A program made the position numbers and the translations under genes. Shown piece after piece: positions 53,056 through 63,466 of a stretch of 64,000 nt of DNA (its first letter is position 1; the number at the start of each line of letters is the position of its first letter). This stretch comes from Lachnospiraceae bacterium (GTDB lineage Bacteria; Bacillota; Clostridia; Lachnospirales; Lachnospiraceae): NCBI GenBank assembly GCA_017427685.1, contig JAFRSH010000006.1, forward strand, positions 62,001 through 126,000, given 5' to 3'. The notes under the pieces are model-generated. The model was given only the letters and a program-made list of their open reading frames with translations. It did no database searches and was not told the origin of the DNA.

Positions 53056-54300
53056 TTATGCCTGCGCGCGGAGTACCTCAACCTTGTCGAGCTTCTCCCA
53101 CGGCAGATCGAGATCAGTACGTCCGAAATGACCGTAAGCCGCTGTCTGCTTGTAGATCGGTCTTCTCAGGTCAAGCATCTTGATGATGCCCGCGGGGCGA
53201 AGATCGAAGTTCTCCCTGATGATGCTGAGAAGCTTCGAATCGCTGAACTTACCTGTTCCGAATGTATCAATGTTGATCGATGTGGGCTCCGCAACACCGA
53301 TAGCGTAGCTGAGCTGTATCTGACACTTGTCGGCAAGTCCTGCGGCCACGATGTTCTTCGCCACATAGCGTGCTGCGTAGCATGCCGAACGGTCAACCTT
53401 TGTGGGATCCTTACCGGAGAAGGCTCCGCCGCCGTGCGGTGCGTATCCGCCGTAAGTATCAACGATGATCTTACGGCCGGTAAGTCCCGAATCTCCCTGC
53501 GGTCCGCCGATAACGAAACGTCCGGTGGGATTGATGTAGTATCTTGTATTTTCATCGATCATGTCCTTCGGAAGGACGGGATCGAATACGTACTTCTTAA
53601 TGTCCTCATGGATCTGTTCCTGAGTAACGTCGGGATCATGCTGTGTCGAAAGAACAACCGCGTCGATCCTTGCGGGTCTGCCTTCCTCATCGTACTCCAC
53701 GGTAACCTGAGATTTGCCGTCGGGTCGGAGATACTTCAATGTACCGTTCTTTCTGACTTCGGCAAGCTTACGTGTGAGCTTGTGTGCCATGGAGATCGGA
53801 TAAGGCATGTACTCTTCCGTCTCATTAGTCGCGTATCCGAACATCATGCCCTGATCACCGGCTCCGACGTTGTCGGGGTCAGCTTCCGCGCACTTGGTCT
53901 TGAGTTCGTTCTCCGCATCGACACTGCCTGCATCGGTTATATCTATATCCGATGCGACCTTCTGCTCTGCCGAGACATTTACTCCCATGGCGATATCGCT
54001 CGACTGTTCGTCAAGTGCTACCATAACGCCGCAGGTGTCGGCATCAAAGCCGTACTTTGCGCGGTCGTAACCGATCTCACGGACCGTATCGCGGACGATC
54101 TTCTGAATGTCAACATAACCGTTAGTGGTGATCTCACCCATAACAAGAACAAGTCCCGTAGTACAACATGTCTCACATGCCACACGACTCTGCGGGTCCT
54201 GTTCAAGCAGCGCATCGAGCACTGCGTCCGAGATCTGATCGCAGATCTTGTCGGGATGTCCTTCCGTTACCGATTCTGATGTAAAGAGTCTTCTCTCCAT
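53056..54300 (-). CDS. metK: S-adenosylmethionine synthetase
   Basis: This 414-residue protein shows the MetK motifs [29 protein letters not shown] and [16 protein letters not shown]. It makes SAM from methionine and ATP. The 98-base gap to typA has no SAM riboswitch, but a hairpin (GCAGGGA / TCCCTGC, 54315-54334) lies next to the AGGAAGGA ribosome site and could affect translation. It is followed by proS. Confidence 0.97.
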   Translation of the reverse strand: MERRLFTSESVTEGHPDKICDQISDAVLDALLEQDPQSRVACETCCTTGLVLVMGEITTNGYVDIQKIVRDTVREIGYDRAKYGFDADTCGVMVALDEQSSDIAMGVNVSAEQKVASDIDITDAGSVDAENELKTKCAEADPDNVGAGDQGMMFGYATNETEEYMPYPISMAHKLTRKLAEVRKNGTLKYLRPDGKSQVTVEYDEEGRPARIDAVVLSTQHDPDVTQEQIHEDIKKYVFDPVLPKDMIDENTRYYINPTGRFVIGGPQGDSGLTGRKIIVDTYGGYAPHGGGAFSGKDPTKVDRSACYAARYVAKNIVAAGLADKCQIQLSYAIGVAEPTSINIDTFGTGKFSDSKLLSIIRENFDLRPAGIIKMLDLRRPIYKQTAAYGHFGRTDLDLPWEKLDKVEVLRAQA

Positions 54301-54398
54301 ATCAATTCCTTCCTGCAGGGAGCCGTTTCCCTGCCGTGTGCAGCATGCCGAAAAATGATCCGGCTGCTATGTGTATAGTGGTAACCCTATTATCCGAA

Positions 54399-56216
54399 TT
54401 ATCTGTTTGCTCTCTTGCGGAGAGTGCTGTCAAGGATCCTCTTTCTGACACGAAGGCTCGTGGGTGTAACCTCAAGGAGCTCGTCGTTGTCGATGAAATC
54501 GAGTGCCTGCTCGAGAGAAAGGATCCTGGGCGGTGAAAGTCTCAATGCTTCATCCGCACTTGACGAACGGGTGTTGCTCATCTGCTTTCTCTTGCAGACG
54601 TTGAGCTCGATGTCCTCGCCCTTGCCGGAGAGTCCGACAACCATGCCGGAGTATACCTTCTCGCCGGGGCCGATGAAGAGGACTCCACGCTCCTGTGCGT
54701 TGTAGAGACCGTATGTAACACTCACACCGTCTTCGAAAGCGATCAGGCTTCCCTGCTTTCTCGAAGGAATGTCTCCCTTGTAAGGGGCATATCCCTCAAA
54801 GATCGTGTTTATGATACCGTTACCCTTCGTGTCGGTGAGGAATTCTCCTCTGTAACCGATAAGACCTCTCGAAGGGATGAGGAAATCAAGTCTTGTATAT
54901 CCGCCGGCCGCATTGCTCATGCCCTGCAGCTCGCCTTTTCTCTGACTGAGCTTCTCGATAACGCTTCCCGAGAATTCGTCCGGAACGTCGATGATCGCAC
55001 GCTCCATGGGTTCGAGCTTTTCACCGTGCTCACCCTGCTTGTAGATAACCTGTGCCTTGCTGACTGCGAACTCATAGCCCTCACGACGCATGGTCTCGAT
55101 GAGGATAGAGAGATGAAGCTCGCCTCGACCGGAAACCTTAAACGCTTCCGTTGTGTCAGTCTCCTCAACTCTGAGACTGACGTCGGTGTTAAGCTCTCTG
55201 AAGAGTCTCTCGCGAAGGTGACGTGATGTGACCCACTTGCCCTCCTGACCTGCAAGAGGAGAATCATTGACCATAAAGTTCATGGACAACGTGGGCTCCG
55301 AGATCTTCTGAAAAGGTATAGGAGCGGGGTTATCGACCGAGCAGATCGTGTCACCGATATGGATATCATCGATACCGGAGATCGCTACGATCGAACCGAC
55401 TGTTGCCGATTCAACCTCAACCTTCTTGAGTCCGTCGTACTCGTAGAGCTTGCTGATCCTGACCTTGCGCTGCTTGTCGGGATCGTGGTAGTTGACGATC
55501 ACTGCGTCCTGGCCGACCTTGATCGTTCCGTTGTCAACCTTACCGCAGCCGATCCTGCCGACGTACTCGTTATAATCGATAGTGCTGATGAGCACCTGTG
55601 CACCGGCATCGGGATCTCCCTCGGGAGCCGGAATATATTCAAGGATCGTATCAAAGAGAGGTTTCATGTTCTCTCTGTTGTCCGAAAGCTCAAGGATCGC
55701 AATGCCTGCCTTGGCCGAAGCGTAGACGAAAGGACAATCGAGCTGATCCTCGCTCGCATCAAGTTCGATAAAGAGATCGAGCACCTGATCGATGACTCTC
55801 TCGGGATCGGCCTCGGGACGGTCGATCTTGTTGATGCAGACGATAACCGGAAGTGAAAGCTCAAGTGCCTTCTTAAGCACGAACTTTGTCTGGGGCATGG
55901 GACCCTCAAATGCGTCTACAACAAGTATTACACCGTTTACCATCTTGAGGACACGCTCAACCTCACCGCCGAAATCGGCATGGCCGGGAGTGTCGATGAT
56001 GTTGATCTTAACTCCATTATAGTTTACGGCTGTGTTTTTTGAAAGGATCGTTATTCCGCGTTCTCTTTCAAGATCGTTCGAGTCCATGACTCTCTCTTCG
56101 ACAACCTGGTTGCTGCGGAAAACACCGCTCTGACGCAACAGACAGTCGACCAGCGTTGTCTTGCCGTGATCGACGTGTGCGATGATGGCAATGTTTCTTA
56201 CATCTTCTCTTTTCAT
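54399..56216 (-). CDS. typA: Ribosome-associated GTPase TypA/BipA
   Basis: This 605-residue translation-factor GTPase has the full set of G motifs: [15 protein letters not shown], the [12 protein letters not shown] box and [16 protein letters not shown]-like domains follow, then the BipA C-terminal domain with DKGNGI-type segments ([20 protein letters not shown]). It helps ribosome assembly and stress growth. It has its own promoter (56291-56318). Confidence 0.97.
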   Translation of the reverse strand: MKREDVRNIAIIAHVDHGKTTLVDCLLRQSGVFRSNQVVEERVMDSNDLERERGITILSKNTAVNYNGVKINIIDTPGHADFGGEVERVLKMVNGVILVVDAFEGPMPQTKFVLKKALELSLPVIVCINKIDRPEADPERVIDQVLDLFIELDASEDQLDCPFVYASAKAGIAILELSDNRENMKPLFDTILEYIPAPEGDPDAGAQVLISTIDYNEYVGRIGCGKVDNGTIKVGQDAVIVNYHDPDKQRKVRISKLYEYDGLKKVEVESATVGSIVAISGIDDIHIGDTICSVDNPAPIPFQKISEPTLSMNFMVNDSPLAGQEGKWVTSRHLRERLFRELNTDVSLRVEETDTTEAFKVSGRGELHLSILIETMRREGYEFAVSKAQVIYKQGEHGEKLEPMERAIIDVPDEFSGSVIEKLSQRKGELQGMSNAAGGYTRLDFLIPSRGLIGYRGEFLTDTKGNGIINTIFEGYAPYKGDIPSRKQGSLIAFEDGVSVTYGLYNAQERGVLFIGPGEKVYSGMVVGLSGKGEDIELNVCKRKQMSNTRSSSADEALRLSPPRILSLEQALDFIDNDELLEVTPTSLRVRKRILDSTLRKRANR

Positions 56217-56290
56217 AAAATATATATCTTCTTCCTACTCAGTATTAATCATGTATAAGCCCCAAAACAAAAGGTTGGGTCAACTTGATG

Positions 56291-56318
56291 ATTATATCAT
56301 ATTTACGGTAAATCGCAA
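56291..56318 (-). promoter_or_regulatory. Promoter for typA
   Basis: On the minus strand: TTGCGA (56313-56318), 16-base spacer, perfect TATAAT (56291-56296) with a TGA extension just before it. Confidence 0.55.
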
Positions 56319-56332
56319 GGGTGCAAGCCCAA

Positions 56333-56854
56333 TTACAGAAACAGCTCGTAAAGATACTCGGACGTATCGTTCTGTGCAAACCTGTTCCTGCGTCCGCCGT
56401 ATTCACCGGTTCTTTTCATGCCGAGCTTCTCCATGAGTGAATAAGAAGGTTTGTTCATTGTATCGCAATGAGCCGTAAAGTGCTTTACCCCGAAGTTGTG
56501 TGCAAAGTGATCCATCATGGCCTTCGTAGCCTCGTAGGCGATCCCCTGTCCCTGGTAGCGACGGTTTATGATCCACCCGAGCTCCGATCCCTCCTCACTG
56601 AGGCCTATATCCACAGTCCCGACATGTTTGTCACCGAGCATGACCGCAAACTCACAAAACTCAGGTTTTTCCTTGTCCCATTCTTCCTCGACCCTTTTAA
56701 GGTACTCGACAGTCTCGTCGGAATCCTTGTGCGGGAGGAAGATCATCATCCTTGTATTCTCCGGATCGAGTGCGTACTCGTTCGTCGAATCAAGGAACTG
56801 TGTACCGAGCGGCTTCAGTACAAGGCGCTCGGTTCTTATCTCAAATCTGGTCAT
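56333..56854 (-). CDS. GNAT-family acetyltransferase (RimJ/RimL-like)
   Basis: This 173-residue protein matches the GNAT group related to RimJ/RimL: ERLVLKPLGTQFLD at the start, ELGWIINRRYQGQGIAYEATKAM, where RRYQGQGIA is the acetyl-CoA pyrophosphate loop, and NKPSYSLMEKLGMKRTGEYG at the end. It transfers acetyl to an amine of an unknown substrate. It is a single gene after valS. Confidence 0.9.
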   Translation of the reverse strand: MTRFEIRTERLVLKPLGTQFLDSTNEYALDPENTRMMIFLPHKDSDETVEYLKRVEEEWDKEKPEFCEFAVMLGDKHVGTVDIGLSEEGSELGWIINRRYQGQGIAYEATKAMMDHFAHNFGVKHFTAHCDTMNKPSYSLMEKLGMKRTGEYGGRRNRFAQNDTSEYLYELFL

Positions 56855-56945
56855 ATCAGGCTCCTCTTTATATGTAGCTTTCCCTTTTCCCGGGCATCCA
56901 TCCGGGTGGTCTTTCGTTCAAACACTCCGCTCGGTATTATAACAT

Positions 56946-56972
56946 CCCCCGTGTCGGAGAACGACACGGGGG
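56946..56972 (-). terminator. Hairpin downstream of valS (possible terminator)
   Basis: Perfect 11-bp stem CCCCCGTGTCG / CGACACGGGGG with a five-base loop. On the minus strand it is followed by ATGTTATAATACC instead of a T-run. It may act as a weak terminator or mRNA stabiliser. Confidence 0.5.
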
Positions 56973-57016
56973 AGATCATAAACACTATAAAACGTTTCGG
57001 TCGGTTCGGTTCGGCT

Positions 57017-59737
57017 TTATTTGAACTGAGCCAGTCTTGCGCAAACCGTGTCGTACATGTTCGTGTACTTCTCAAGCTTGCCCTTCTCTTCCTCGAGCTT
57101 GGCTGCGGGAGCCTTGTTCACGAAGTTCGGGTTTGCGAGCATTCCCTTGACACGCTTTAATTCTCCCTCAAGGCGCTCCTTCTCTTTAACGAGACGCTCC
57201 TTCTCTTTCTCAAGGTCAACGAGATCCTCAAGAGGGATGTAGATCGTAGCTCTGTCGATAACAGCCGAAACGGCGTCATCGCTTACCCCGGTCTTGTCCT
57301 GAGCCGTCGATACGCTCGATGCTCCGCAAAGCGAAGCGAAGAAGCTGCTCGATCTGTCAAATACCGCACGTACATCGCTGTCTGTCGATACGATATGAAC
57401 GGCTGCCTTGCGTGAAAGCGGAACGTTCATGTCCACACGGAGTGTACGGATAGCCTTAACCGCTTCCTTAATAAGTTCAACCGCGTTCCTCTCTGCGGGG
57501 AAGAGTGTTTCACGACTTCCCTCGGGCCAAGCGGCGATCATGATCGATTCGTTCTTATCAAGTGTTCCCTGTTCTTCCTTCAAGGTACAGAAGATCTCTT
57601 CAGTAATGAAAGGCATGTAGGGATGAAGAAGCTTGAGCGAATCAACAAGTACATGCGAAAGAGTCCACATGGCTGCCTTCTTGGAGTCAGCGTCCTCACC
57701 GTAAAGGCGTGCCTTTACCATCTCGATGTACCAGTCGCAAAGCTCTTCCCAGATAAAGTCGTATATCTTCTGAGCTGCGATACCGAGCTCGAACTTGTCG
57801 ATCGCGTCGGTAACCTCGGTAACAACCGAAGCAACCTTCGAAAGGATCCAGCGGTCAGCATCCTCAAGGATATCGCTTACGCTGTCAATGGGTGCCTCGA
57901 AATCGATCTCGATGCCGGCATCTTTGCACTGGTTCATGTTCATCATGATGAAGCGTGATGCGTTCCAAACCTTGTTTGCGAAGTTACGTGATGCCTCAAC
58001 ACGCGACATGTAGAAACGCATGTCGTTACCGGGCGCGTTACCCGTGATCAGTGTGAAGCGGAGCGCGTCGGCACCGTACTTGTCGATGATCTCGAGGGGA
58101 TCGATTCCGTTACCGAACGACTTGCTCATCTTGCGACCCTGATCGTCACGAACGAGACCGTGGAAAAGTACGTACTTGAAAGGACGCTCGTGCATCTGCT
58201 CATATCCGGAGAAGATCATTCTGATAACCCAGAAGAAGATGATATCGTAGCCGGTAACAAGCACGTCTGTAGGATAGAAGTACTTGAGTTCCTTAGTCTC
58301 CTCAGGCCATCCGAGTGTCGAGAAAGGCCAGAGAGCCGAACTGAACCATGTATCGAGTGTGTCGGGATCGCGTTCGATGCGTGTGCTTCCACACTTCTCA
58401 CATTTGTCGACCTTGTCGCCCGAAACGGTGATATGACCGCAGTCGGCGCAGTAGTATGCGGGGATCTGATGACCCCACCAAAGCTGTCTCGAGATACACC
58501 AGTCACGGATGTTGTCGGTCCAGTTGTAGTAAGCTTTATCCATACGCTCGGGGATGAGCTTGATGTCGCCGTTCTTGATGCACTCTACAGCGGGCTTGAT
58601 GAGCTCGTCCATCTTAACGAACCACTGCTTCTTGATCATGGGCTCAACGGTTGTATGGCAACGGTAGCATGTGCCTACGTTGTGAGCGTGATCCTCGATC
58701 TTAACAAGAAGTCCCATCTCGTCAAGCTCTTTAACGATCTGCTTACGTGCTTCGTAACGGTCAAGACCGTTAAACTTGCCGCCGTTTTCGTTGATGGTGG
58801 CATCATCGTTAAGGATATTGATCTCGGGAAGATTGTGGCGCTTTCCTACCTCAAAGTCGTTAGGGTCATGCGCGGGTGTGATCTTAACAACACCTGTTCC
58901 GAAGGTCATGTCAACATAGCTGTCGGCAATGATCGGGATCTTTCTGTCTACGAAAGGAAGCCAGAGTGTCTTTCCAACAAGATACTTGTATCTTTCATCT
59001 TCGGGATTAACAGCCACGGCGGTATCACCGAGCATTGTCTCGGGACGTGTTGTGGCGAAGATAAGGAAGTTCTCCTTAGAGATGCTTCCGTCATCCTCTA
59101 TGAGAGGGTACTTGATGTGCCAGAAATGACCTGCCTGCTCCTCGTATTCAACCTCGGCATCCGAGATCGAAGTATTACAAACAGGGCACCAGTTAACGAT
59201 CCTGGAACCTTTATAAATGAGACCCTTTTCATAAAGGGAAGTAAATACTTTGTTAACGGCCTTGTTGCAGCCCTCGTCCATGGTGAAACGCTCACGATCC
59301 CAATCGCATGAGGAACCGAGCTTCTTGAGCTGCTCAACGATCCTTCCGCCGTACTCCTTCTTCCATTCCCAGGCACGCTCAAGGAACTTCTCGCGACCGA
59401 GCTCTTGCTTGGAGGTACCCTCTTTCTTTAAAGCCTCAACGATCTTAGCCTCGGTAGCGATCGAAGCATGATCGGTCCCGGGCTGCCAGAGGGCATTGTA
59501 ACCCTGCATCCTCTTCGTTCTGATGAGGATATCCTGCATGGTATTGTCAAGCGCGTGACCCATATGAAGCTGACCCGTGATATTAGGGGGCGGGATCACG
59601 ATGGTAAAAGGTTTCTTTGATTCATCGACTTCGGCATGAAAATACTTCTTTTCAAGCCACTTTTTGTATGTACGATCCTCAATCTCTTTGGGGTCGTAGG
59701 TCTTGGCGAGTTCTCTGCCATTATTCGTATCTGCCAT
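57017..59737 (-). CDS. valS: Valyl-tRNA synthetase
   Basis: This 906-residue class I synthetase carries the HIGH motif in [13 protein letters not shown] and the KMSKS motif in [11 protein letters not shown]. It has a CP1 editing domain ([15 protein letters not shown]) and the C-terminal coiled coil ([19 protein letters not shown]) typical of ValRS. It charges tRNA-Val. It has its own promoter (59799-59828). I looked for a T-box leader and did not find one. Confidence 0.98.
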   Translation of the reverse strand: MADTNNGRELAKTYDPKEIEDRTYKKWLEKKYFHAEVDESKKPFTIVIPPPNITGQLHMGHALDNTMQDILIRTKRMQGYNALWQPGTDHASIATEAKIVEALKKEGTSKQELGREKFLERAWEWKKEYGGRIVEQLKKLGSSCDWDRERFTMDEGCNKAVNKVFTSLYEKGLIYKGSRIVNWCPVCNTSISDAEVEYEEQAGHFWHIKYPLIEDDGSISKENFLIFATTRPETMLGDTAVAVNPEDERYKYLVGKTLWLPFVDRKIPIIADSYVDMTFGTGVVKITPAHDPNDFEVGKRHNLPEINILNDDATINENGGKFNGLDRYEARKQIVKELDEMGLLVKIEDHAHNVGTCYRCHTTVEPMIKKQWFVKMDELIKPAVECIKNGDIKLIPERMDKAYYNWTDNIRDWCISRQLWWGHQIPAYYCADCGHITVSGDKVDKCEKCGSTRIERDPDTLDTWFSSALWPFSTLGWPEETKELKYFYPTDVLVTGYDIIFFWVIRMIFSGYEQMHERPFKYVLFHGLVRDDQGRKMSKSFGNGIDPLEIIDKYGADALRFTLITGNAPGNDMRFYMSRVEASRNFANKVWNASRFIMMNMNQCKDAGIEIDFEAPIDSVSDILEDADRWILSKVASVVTEVTDAIDKFELGIAAQKIYDFIWEELCDWYIEMVKARLYGEDADSKKAAMWTLSHVLVDSLKLLHPYMPFITEEIFCTLKEEQGTLDKNESIMIAAWPEGSRETLFPAERNAVELIKEAVKAIRTLRVDMNVPLSRKAAVHIVSTDSDVRAVFDRSSSFFASLCGASSVSTAQDKTGVSDDAVSAVIDRATIYIPLEDLVDLEKEKERLVKEKERLEGELKRVKGMLANPNFVNKAPAAKLEEEKGKLEKYTNMYDTVCARLAQFK

Positions 59738-59798
59738 AATACCGCTCCGGCGGACATCCCTTGCGTCCGTCGTCTGTCCTTTCCCAACATTAAAGTTG

Positions 59799-59828
59799 AT
59801 GATATATTCAAAACACAGTATTTGTCAA
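59799..59828 (-). promoter_or_regulatory. Promoter for valS
   Basis: On the minus strand: consensus TTGACA (59823-59828), 18-base spacer, TATCAT (59799-59804). A palindrome lies 17 bases upstream of the -35 box. Confidence 0.65.
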
Positions 59829-59845
59829 GGTTTTTCCTCTTGTCA

Positions 59846-59860
59846 GTCGGTTAAACCGAC
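59846..59860. promoter_or_regulatory. 15-base perfect palindrome, possible operator
   Basis: GTCGGTTAAACCGAC: seven-base arms around one A. It lies between the stop of the HTH-Panacea gene and the valS promoter. There is no T-run after it, so terminator function is weak; operator or end-of-gene hairpin are both possible. Confidence 0.35.
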
Positions 59861-59892
59861 CTCATTCTCGCAAACAAACTCGACGCAGAGAT

Positions 59893-60783
59893 TTACTCCG
59901 GCGGATTCTTCTTAATGAATGCGATCCTCTTCTGAAGATATGTCTCGATATCCTTGAGACGCTTCACTCCTGCCTGATCAAAAACCTCACTGTAGGCGCG
60001 TCTTAAGGTTTCGGTCTTCACGACCCTTCTTCTTCTGGCACCGGGTGCACCACAGAGTCTGTAGCTTTCGGCTTTCATAAGTGCCGAAAGAGCGGTCGGC
60101 CCGTACCACATGAACACTTCGTTGACTTTGGAGATGAGTTCCTTCGCCTCATCCGAAAGGTTGTCTTCCTCGCCTTTCGGGAGCGTCACCAGCACCTGAT
60201 AGCTTTCTTCGGCTGCTTTGTAGGGCAGTCCCGATCTGCCGGGCTGGAATTCGTCGTCAAAAAGGGGCTTCCCGTAGAGTCTGATCGAAAAGATCTGTGA
60301 CCAGAGAAGAACCGTTTCTAGTCTCAGCATACCGACCTCACAGTCTTCGCCCGAGCCTCGTCTTTCGGACTGCTGGTATTTATCTTTGGATCTGGCGGAG
60401 CGGGTTTCAGACCTCACGGACTGCAACTCCGACCCCGAGCGGCTCACAAGCCCACGCATGCATGAAAGCGCGTAGTTCGCGCAGTCCAGGATCGGCGATC
60501 CCGCAAAGAGCGAATCGACGGCTCCGAGGGACTTCCTGAAAGCCACAGGCGAGATCCTGTTTTTGCCTTCGACGAGGAGTTCTCTGTAGTAACCCGGATC
60601 GTCATGGATCCTCTTCAGTTTTTCGGCGTACTCATTGTTTGGGATACTGTCGCAGTTGATATACTGCATGATCGTTGTCGCTCCCCATCCGAGAAGGACG
60701 GCAAGCGGCTTACGCCCGATCTTATATTTCTCGAGCGTACTTAGGATTTCTTCTTTTGTGAGAGTTTTTTCAACAGAGCTCAT
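59893..60783 (-). CDS. HTH-Panacea (DUF4065-like) protein
   Basis: This 296-residue protein has an N-terminal helix-turn-helix part (KYKIGRKPLAVLLGWG, then TTIMQYINCDSIPNNEYAEK), and from about residue 150 a Panacea/SocA-like domain: LLWSQIFSIRLYGKPLFDD, then SEEAKELISK-like helices (NLSDEAKELISKVNEVF) and YGPTALSALMKAES. Panacea domains are antitoxin folds often paired with a toxin gene. No toxin lies next to it: the downstream gene is a small membrane protein. The N-terminal HTH suggests self-control or chaperone-like function. The family call is by eye. Confidence 0.68.
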   Translation of the reverse strand: MSSVEKTLTKEEILSTLEKYKIGRKPLAVLLGWGATTIMQYINCDSIPNNEYAEKLKRIHDDPGYYRELLVEGKNRISPVAFRKSLGAVDSLFAGSPILDCANYALSCMRGLVSRSGSELQSVRSETRSARSKDKYQQSERRGSGEDCEVGMLRLETVLLWSQIFSIRLYGKPLFDDEFQPGRSGLPYKAAEESYQVLVTLPKGEEDNLSDEAKELISKVNEVFMWYGPTALSALMKAESYRLCGAPGARRRRVVKTETLRRAYSEVFDQAGVKRLKDIETYLQKRIAFIKKNPPE

Positions 60784-60789
60784 AAGCGA

Positions 60790-61287
60790 TCATCCGAAAA
60801 GTGCGGGGATTCCGTAGGTTATTGTGCACATGATCGTCGTTGCGATCAGAAGTCCGATGATCACGGCAGGGAATGCTTTTTTTAACTTGATCCCAAGAAG
60901 TGCAGCGATCAGACAGCCCGTCCATGCCCCCGTTCCGGGAAGCGGTATCCCGACAAAGAGGACAAGTCCCCAGAATTCGTAACGTGCTATCTTCTCGCTC
61001 TTGTTCATGGCTTTGGCTTCGAGCTTCTCCGCGAAGCCCTTGAGAAGCCTCGTGGTCTTGAGCCACGAAAAGATCTTTGTGATAAAAAGGAGGATTATCG
61101 GAACGGGTACGATATTACCCGCGAGGCAGATAAGTATCGCTTTCCATATATTCATTCCGAATATGGGCGCAAGGATAAGTCCCCCTCGCAGCTCGACCAC
61201 GGGAACCATGGATACCAGAAATATGATAAGCTCATGAGGGAGTCCCTCAAATGTTGTCGCAAACCACGTAGCTATGCTTTCTGCCAC
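60790..61287 (-). CDS. Small multidrug export family (DUF/Sm_multidrug_ex) membrane protein
   Basis: This 165-residue protein has about four membrane segments and the motifs SMVPVVELRGGLILAPI and LVLFVGIPLPGTGAWTGCLI, typical of the Sm_multidrug_ex family. Export activity is poorly tested in this family. It starts with GTG and a GGAG site, 14 bases after the epimerase gene, and is followed by the HTH-Panacea gene six bases later. Confidence 0.88.
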   Translation of the reverse strand: MAESIATWFATTFEGLPHELIIFLVSMVPVVELRGGLILAPIFGMNIWKAILICLAGNIVPVPIILLFITKIFSWLKTTRLLKGFAEKLEAKAMNKSEKIARYEFWGLVLFVGIPLPGTGAWTGCLIAALLGIKLKKAFPAVIIGLLIATTIMCTITYGIPALFG

Positions 61288-61301
61288 TGTTAACTCCTCT
61301 G

Positions 61302-63167
61302 TTAGTTCTTTGCCGGTTTGTAGGTGGGTACAAGCTCCATAAGCTTCTCCCTGATATCGTCCGGCTCATCCTTGACGTAATCGTAAAACGCATCGATCTT
61401 GGCAAGGAAACCTTCGTAGTCCATCTGGATCGGCTTTCCGATATGGATAAGGCTGTTGGCCGTGTTCTGAAGGCCTTCCTCATCCATGAGCACTTCTTCG
61501 TAAAGCTTTTCACCGGGTCTGAGGCCCGTGAATTTAATGTCTATATCCTGATAAGGAACGTAACCCGAAAGCCTGATAAGGTTCTCTGCAAGTGTACGTA
61601 TCTTAACGGGCTCACCCATATCGAGCACGAAGATCTCGCCGCCGTTTGCGAACGCTCCCGCCTGAAGCACGAGCGAAACAGCCTCGGGGATCGTCATGAA
61701 GAATCTGACGATATCGGGATGTGTAACGGTCACGGGTCCGCCCTCTTCGATCTGCTTCTTAAAGAGCGGGATAACGCTTCCGTTACTGCCGAGCACGTTA
61801 CCGAATCTGACAGCCACGAACTCCGTTTTCGACATCCTGTCGTAGGTCTGGACGATCATCTCGCAAAGACGCTTTGTGGCACCCATAACGTTCGTGGGAT
61901 TAACTGCCTTGTCGGTGGATATAAGGATGAACTTCTCCACGCCGTACTTGTCTGCGGCACGGACAGTCTTGAGTGTTCCGTATACGTTGTTCTTGACCGC
62001 TTCGTTGGGGCTGACCTCCATAAGCGGTACATGCTTATGAGCAGCGGCATGGAAAACGAGGCTGGGCTTGTACTTTTTGAAGATCAGGTCGATCCTCTTG
62101 GTATTACGAACGGATGCGATCATCACGACGAGGTCAAGATCGGGATAATCCCTTCTGAGTTCCTGCTCGATGTCGTACGCATTGTTCTCGTATATATCTA
62201 CAATAAGAAGTTGTCCTACTCCGTGGCGTGCAAGCTGTCTGCAGAGCTCGCTTCCGATCGAGCCGCCTCCGCCGGTGACAAGGACTGTCTTGCCCGTAAC
62301 ATAGCCCATGATGGAGTCGATATCGATGTCGATCGAGCCTCTCTCGAGAAGGTCCTCGATCTCGACGTTACGAAGCTGTGAAAGCTTGGTTCCGCCATCG
62401 ACAAGCTCTTTGATACCGGGAAGGATCTTAAGAGCACACTTTGTGGTCTTGCAGATGTTGACGATACGTCCCGTCTCTGCCTTGCTGATCGAAGGGATGG
62501 CGATGATAATCTCGCGGATGTTGTACTTTTCGGCATAGAAGGGGATATCATCCGTGTTGCCGACTACCTTGACACCGTGGATATAGCTGCCGATCTTCTC
62601 TTTGGAATCATCGATAACGCAGCAGACTGTCTTGTGGGTGTCGTCGTTGTTTGTCATCTCTCTGATGATCATGCTTCCGGCTTCACCGGCACCGATGACC
62701 ATAACGTTGCTGCCGTACTTGCGGTCCACGTAGTTCCTGATGATGGTCCTGACGATCCTGTATCCGAAACGGCTTATGGAAAGCATGATCACAAGTACAA
62801 AGAAATAAAGGAAATAAAAGCTTCTGGGAAGGTTGTACTCACCGTAATGGAAAACGTATATGAGTATGAAGTAGAACGCGGTCGAAAGCACGCTTCCGAA
62901 GACAACTCTTTCAAGCTCGCGAATTCCGGCATATGTCCAAAGACTGCTGTAGAGGCGAAGTACGGCGAGGATTATAAGCGTTACAGCGGTAGCGACGGGC
63001 AGGAGGTTGAGAACCACCGTGAGGTAAGGCTCCTGAATCCTTTCGAACGAAAGGTCGAACCTTAACAAAAGCGCTCCTATGGAAGCAACCGCAACAGTAA
63101 AGATATCTATTATGGCGAGAAGGAGCTTGCGAAGCAATACCTTTCTCCCGTGCTTAAAAAGATCCAT
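61302..63167 (-). CDS. Membrane nucleotide-sugar epimerase/dehydratase (CapD/PglF-like)
   Basis: About 621 residues. Four N-terminal membrane segments (LLLAIIDIFTVAVASIGALL and later) are followed by a CoA-binding-like Rossmann domain (VMVIGAGEAGSMIIREM) and a SDR domain with VLVTGGGGSIGSELCRQ. The catalytic region is STDKAVNPTNVMGATK, where Met replaces the Tyr of the YxxxK motif, as in the FlaA1/WbpM/PglF group. It likely makes a UDP-4-keto-6-deoxy sugar for capsule or glycan. I chose the ATG at 63165-63167 with AGGAG upstream. A longer frame would start inside tRNA-Arg and cannot be real. Confidence 0.92.
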   Translation of the reverse strand: MDLFKHGRKVLLRKLLLAIIDIFTVAVASIGALLLRFDLSFERIQEPYLTVVLNLLPVATAVTLIILAVLRLYSSLWTYAGIRELERVVFGSVLSTAFYFILIYVFHYGEYNLPRSFYFLYFFVLVIMLSISRFGYRIVRTIIRNYVDRKYGSNVMVIGAGEAGSMIIREMTNNDDTHKTVCCVIDDSKEKIGSYIHGVKVVGNTDDIPFYAEKYNIREIIIAIPSISKAETGRIVNICKTTKCALKILPGIKELVDGGTKLSQLRNVEIEDLLERGSIDIDIDSIMGYVTGKTVLVTGGGGSIGSELCRQLARHGVGQLLIVDIYENNAYDIEQELRRDYPDLDLVVMIASVRNTKRIDLIFKKYKPSLVFHAAAHKHVPLMEVSPNEAVKNNVYGTLKTVRAADKYGVEKFILISTDKAVNPTNVMGATKRLCEMIVQTYDRMSKTEFVAVRFGNVLGSNGSVIPLFKKQIEEGGPVTVTHPDIVRFFMTIPEAVSLVLQAGAFANGGEIFVLDMGEPVKIRTLAENLIRLSGYVPYQDIDIKFTGLRPGEKLYEEVLMDEEGLQNTANSLIHIGKPIQMDYEGFLAKIDAFYDYVKDEPDDIREKLMELVPTYKPAKN

Positions 63168-63192
63168 ACAAATCTCCTCTTCTTGAAGAAAA

Positions 63193-63218
63193 AGGCCATA
63201 CCAAAATCGGTATGGCCT
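63193..63218 (-). terminator. Terminator after tRNA-Arg
   Basis: Ten-base stem AGGCCATACC / GGTATGGCCT, loop of six, followed by TTTTTCTTC on the minus strand. It lies just before the epimerase ribosome site, so read-through or another promoter is needed for that gene. Confidence 0.8.
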
Positions 63219-63219
63219 A

Positions 63220-63293
63220 CGTGTGTGACACGATTCGAACGCGCGATCTTCTGGTCCGTAGCCAGACGCTCTATCCAGCTGAGCTACACACAC
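63220..63293 (-). tRNA. tRNA-Arg (anticodon ACG)
   Basis: A 74-base cloverleaf on the minus strand: acceptor GTGTGTG / CACACAC, D arm GCTC...GAGC, anticodon stem TCTGG / CCAGA with loop CTACGGA (anticodon ACG, read as ICG after editing), and T arm GCGCG TTCGAAT CGTGT. CCA is not encoded. Confidence 0.95.
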
Positions 63294-63356
63294 ATCCTGC
63301 GAATGTCTCTCCGATCATCGTCCGCTGAGACGACGTAGTAGGCTTCGCAAGGAGTT

Positions 63357-63385
63357 ATACTACCATAAACCTGACAAGGTGTCAA
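63357..63385 (-). promoter_or_regulatory. Promoter for tRNA-Arg
   Basis: On the minus strand: consensus TTGACA (63380-63385), 17-base spacer, TAGTAT (63357-63362); TATAAC at 63355-63360 is an alternative -10. It is divergent from the next promoter. Confidence 0.65.
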
Positions 63386-63402
63386 TAATAAAATAAAAAC
63401 CA

Positions 63403-63431
63403 TTGAAACAGCGGGTTCAGGGTGTTATCAT
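63403..63431 (+). promoter_or_regulatory. Promoter for the symporter gene
   Basis: TTGAAA (63403-63408), 17-base spacer, TATCAT (63426-63431), 36 bases upstream of the ATG. Confidence 0.6.
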
Positions 63432-63466
63432 TTTTTATATACTTCAACAAAGGGGGATGTTACAAA

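Noticed and set aside
53128..54279. Plus-strand open frame of 383 codons opposite metK
   Set aside because: Fully antisense to metK, no start signal, product unlike any protein.
54301..54398. SAM riboswitch ahead of metK
   Set aside because: The gap is only 98 bases, with one short hairpin and no SAM-I-like helices.
58160..59311. Plus-strand open frame of 383 codons opposite valS
   Set aside because: Fully antisense to valS and without signals.
59738..59892. T-box leader for valS (and for proS at 53017-53055)
   Set aside because: The T-box core sequence is not present and the gaps are too short.
61302..63293. Longer start for the epimerase gene (42 extra residues)
   Set aside because: The extra N-terminus is translated from tRNA-Arg and its terminator. 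The ATG at 63165-63167 with AGGAG is the real start.
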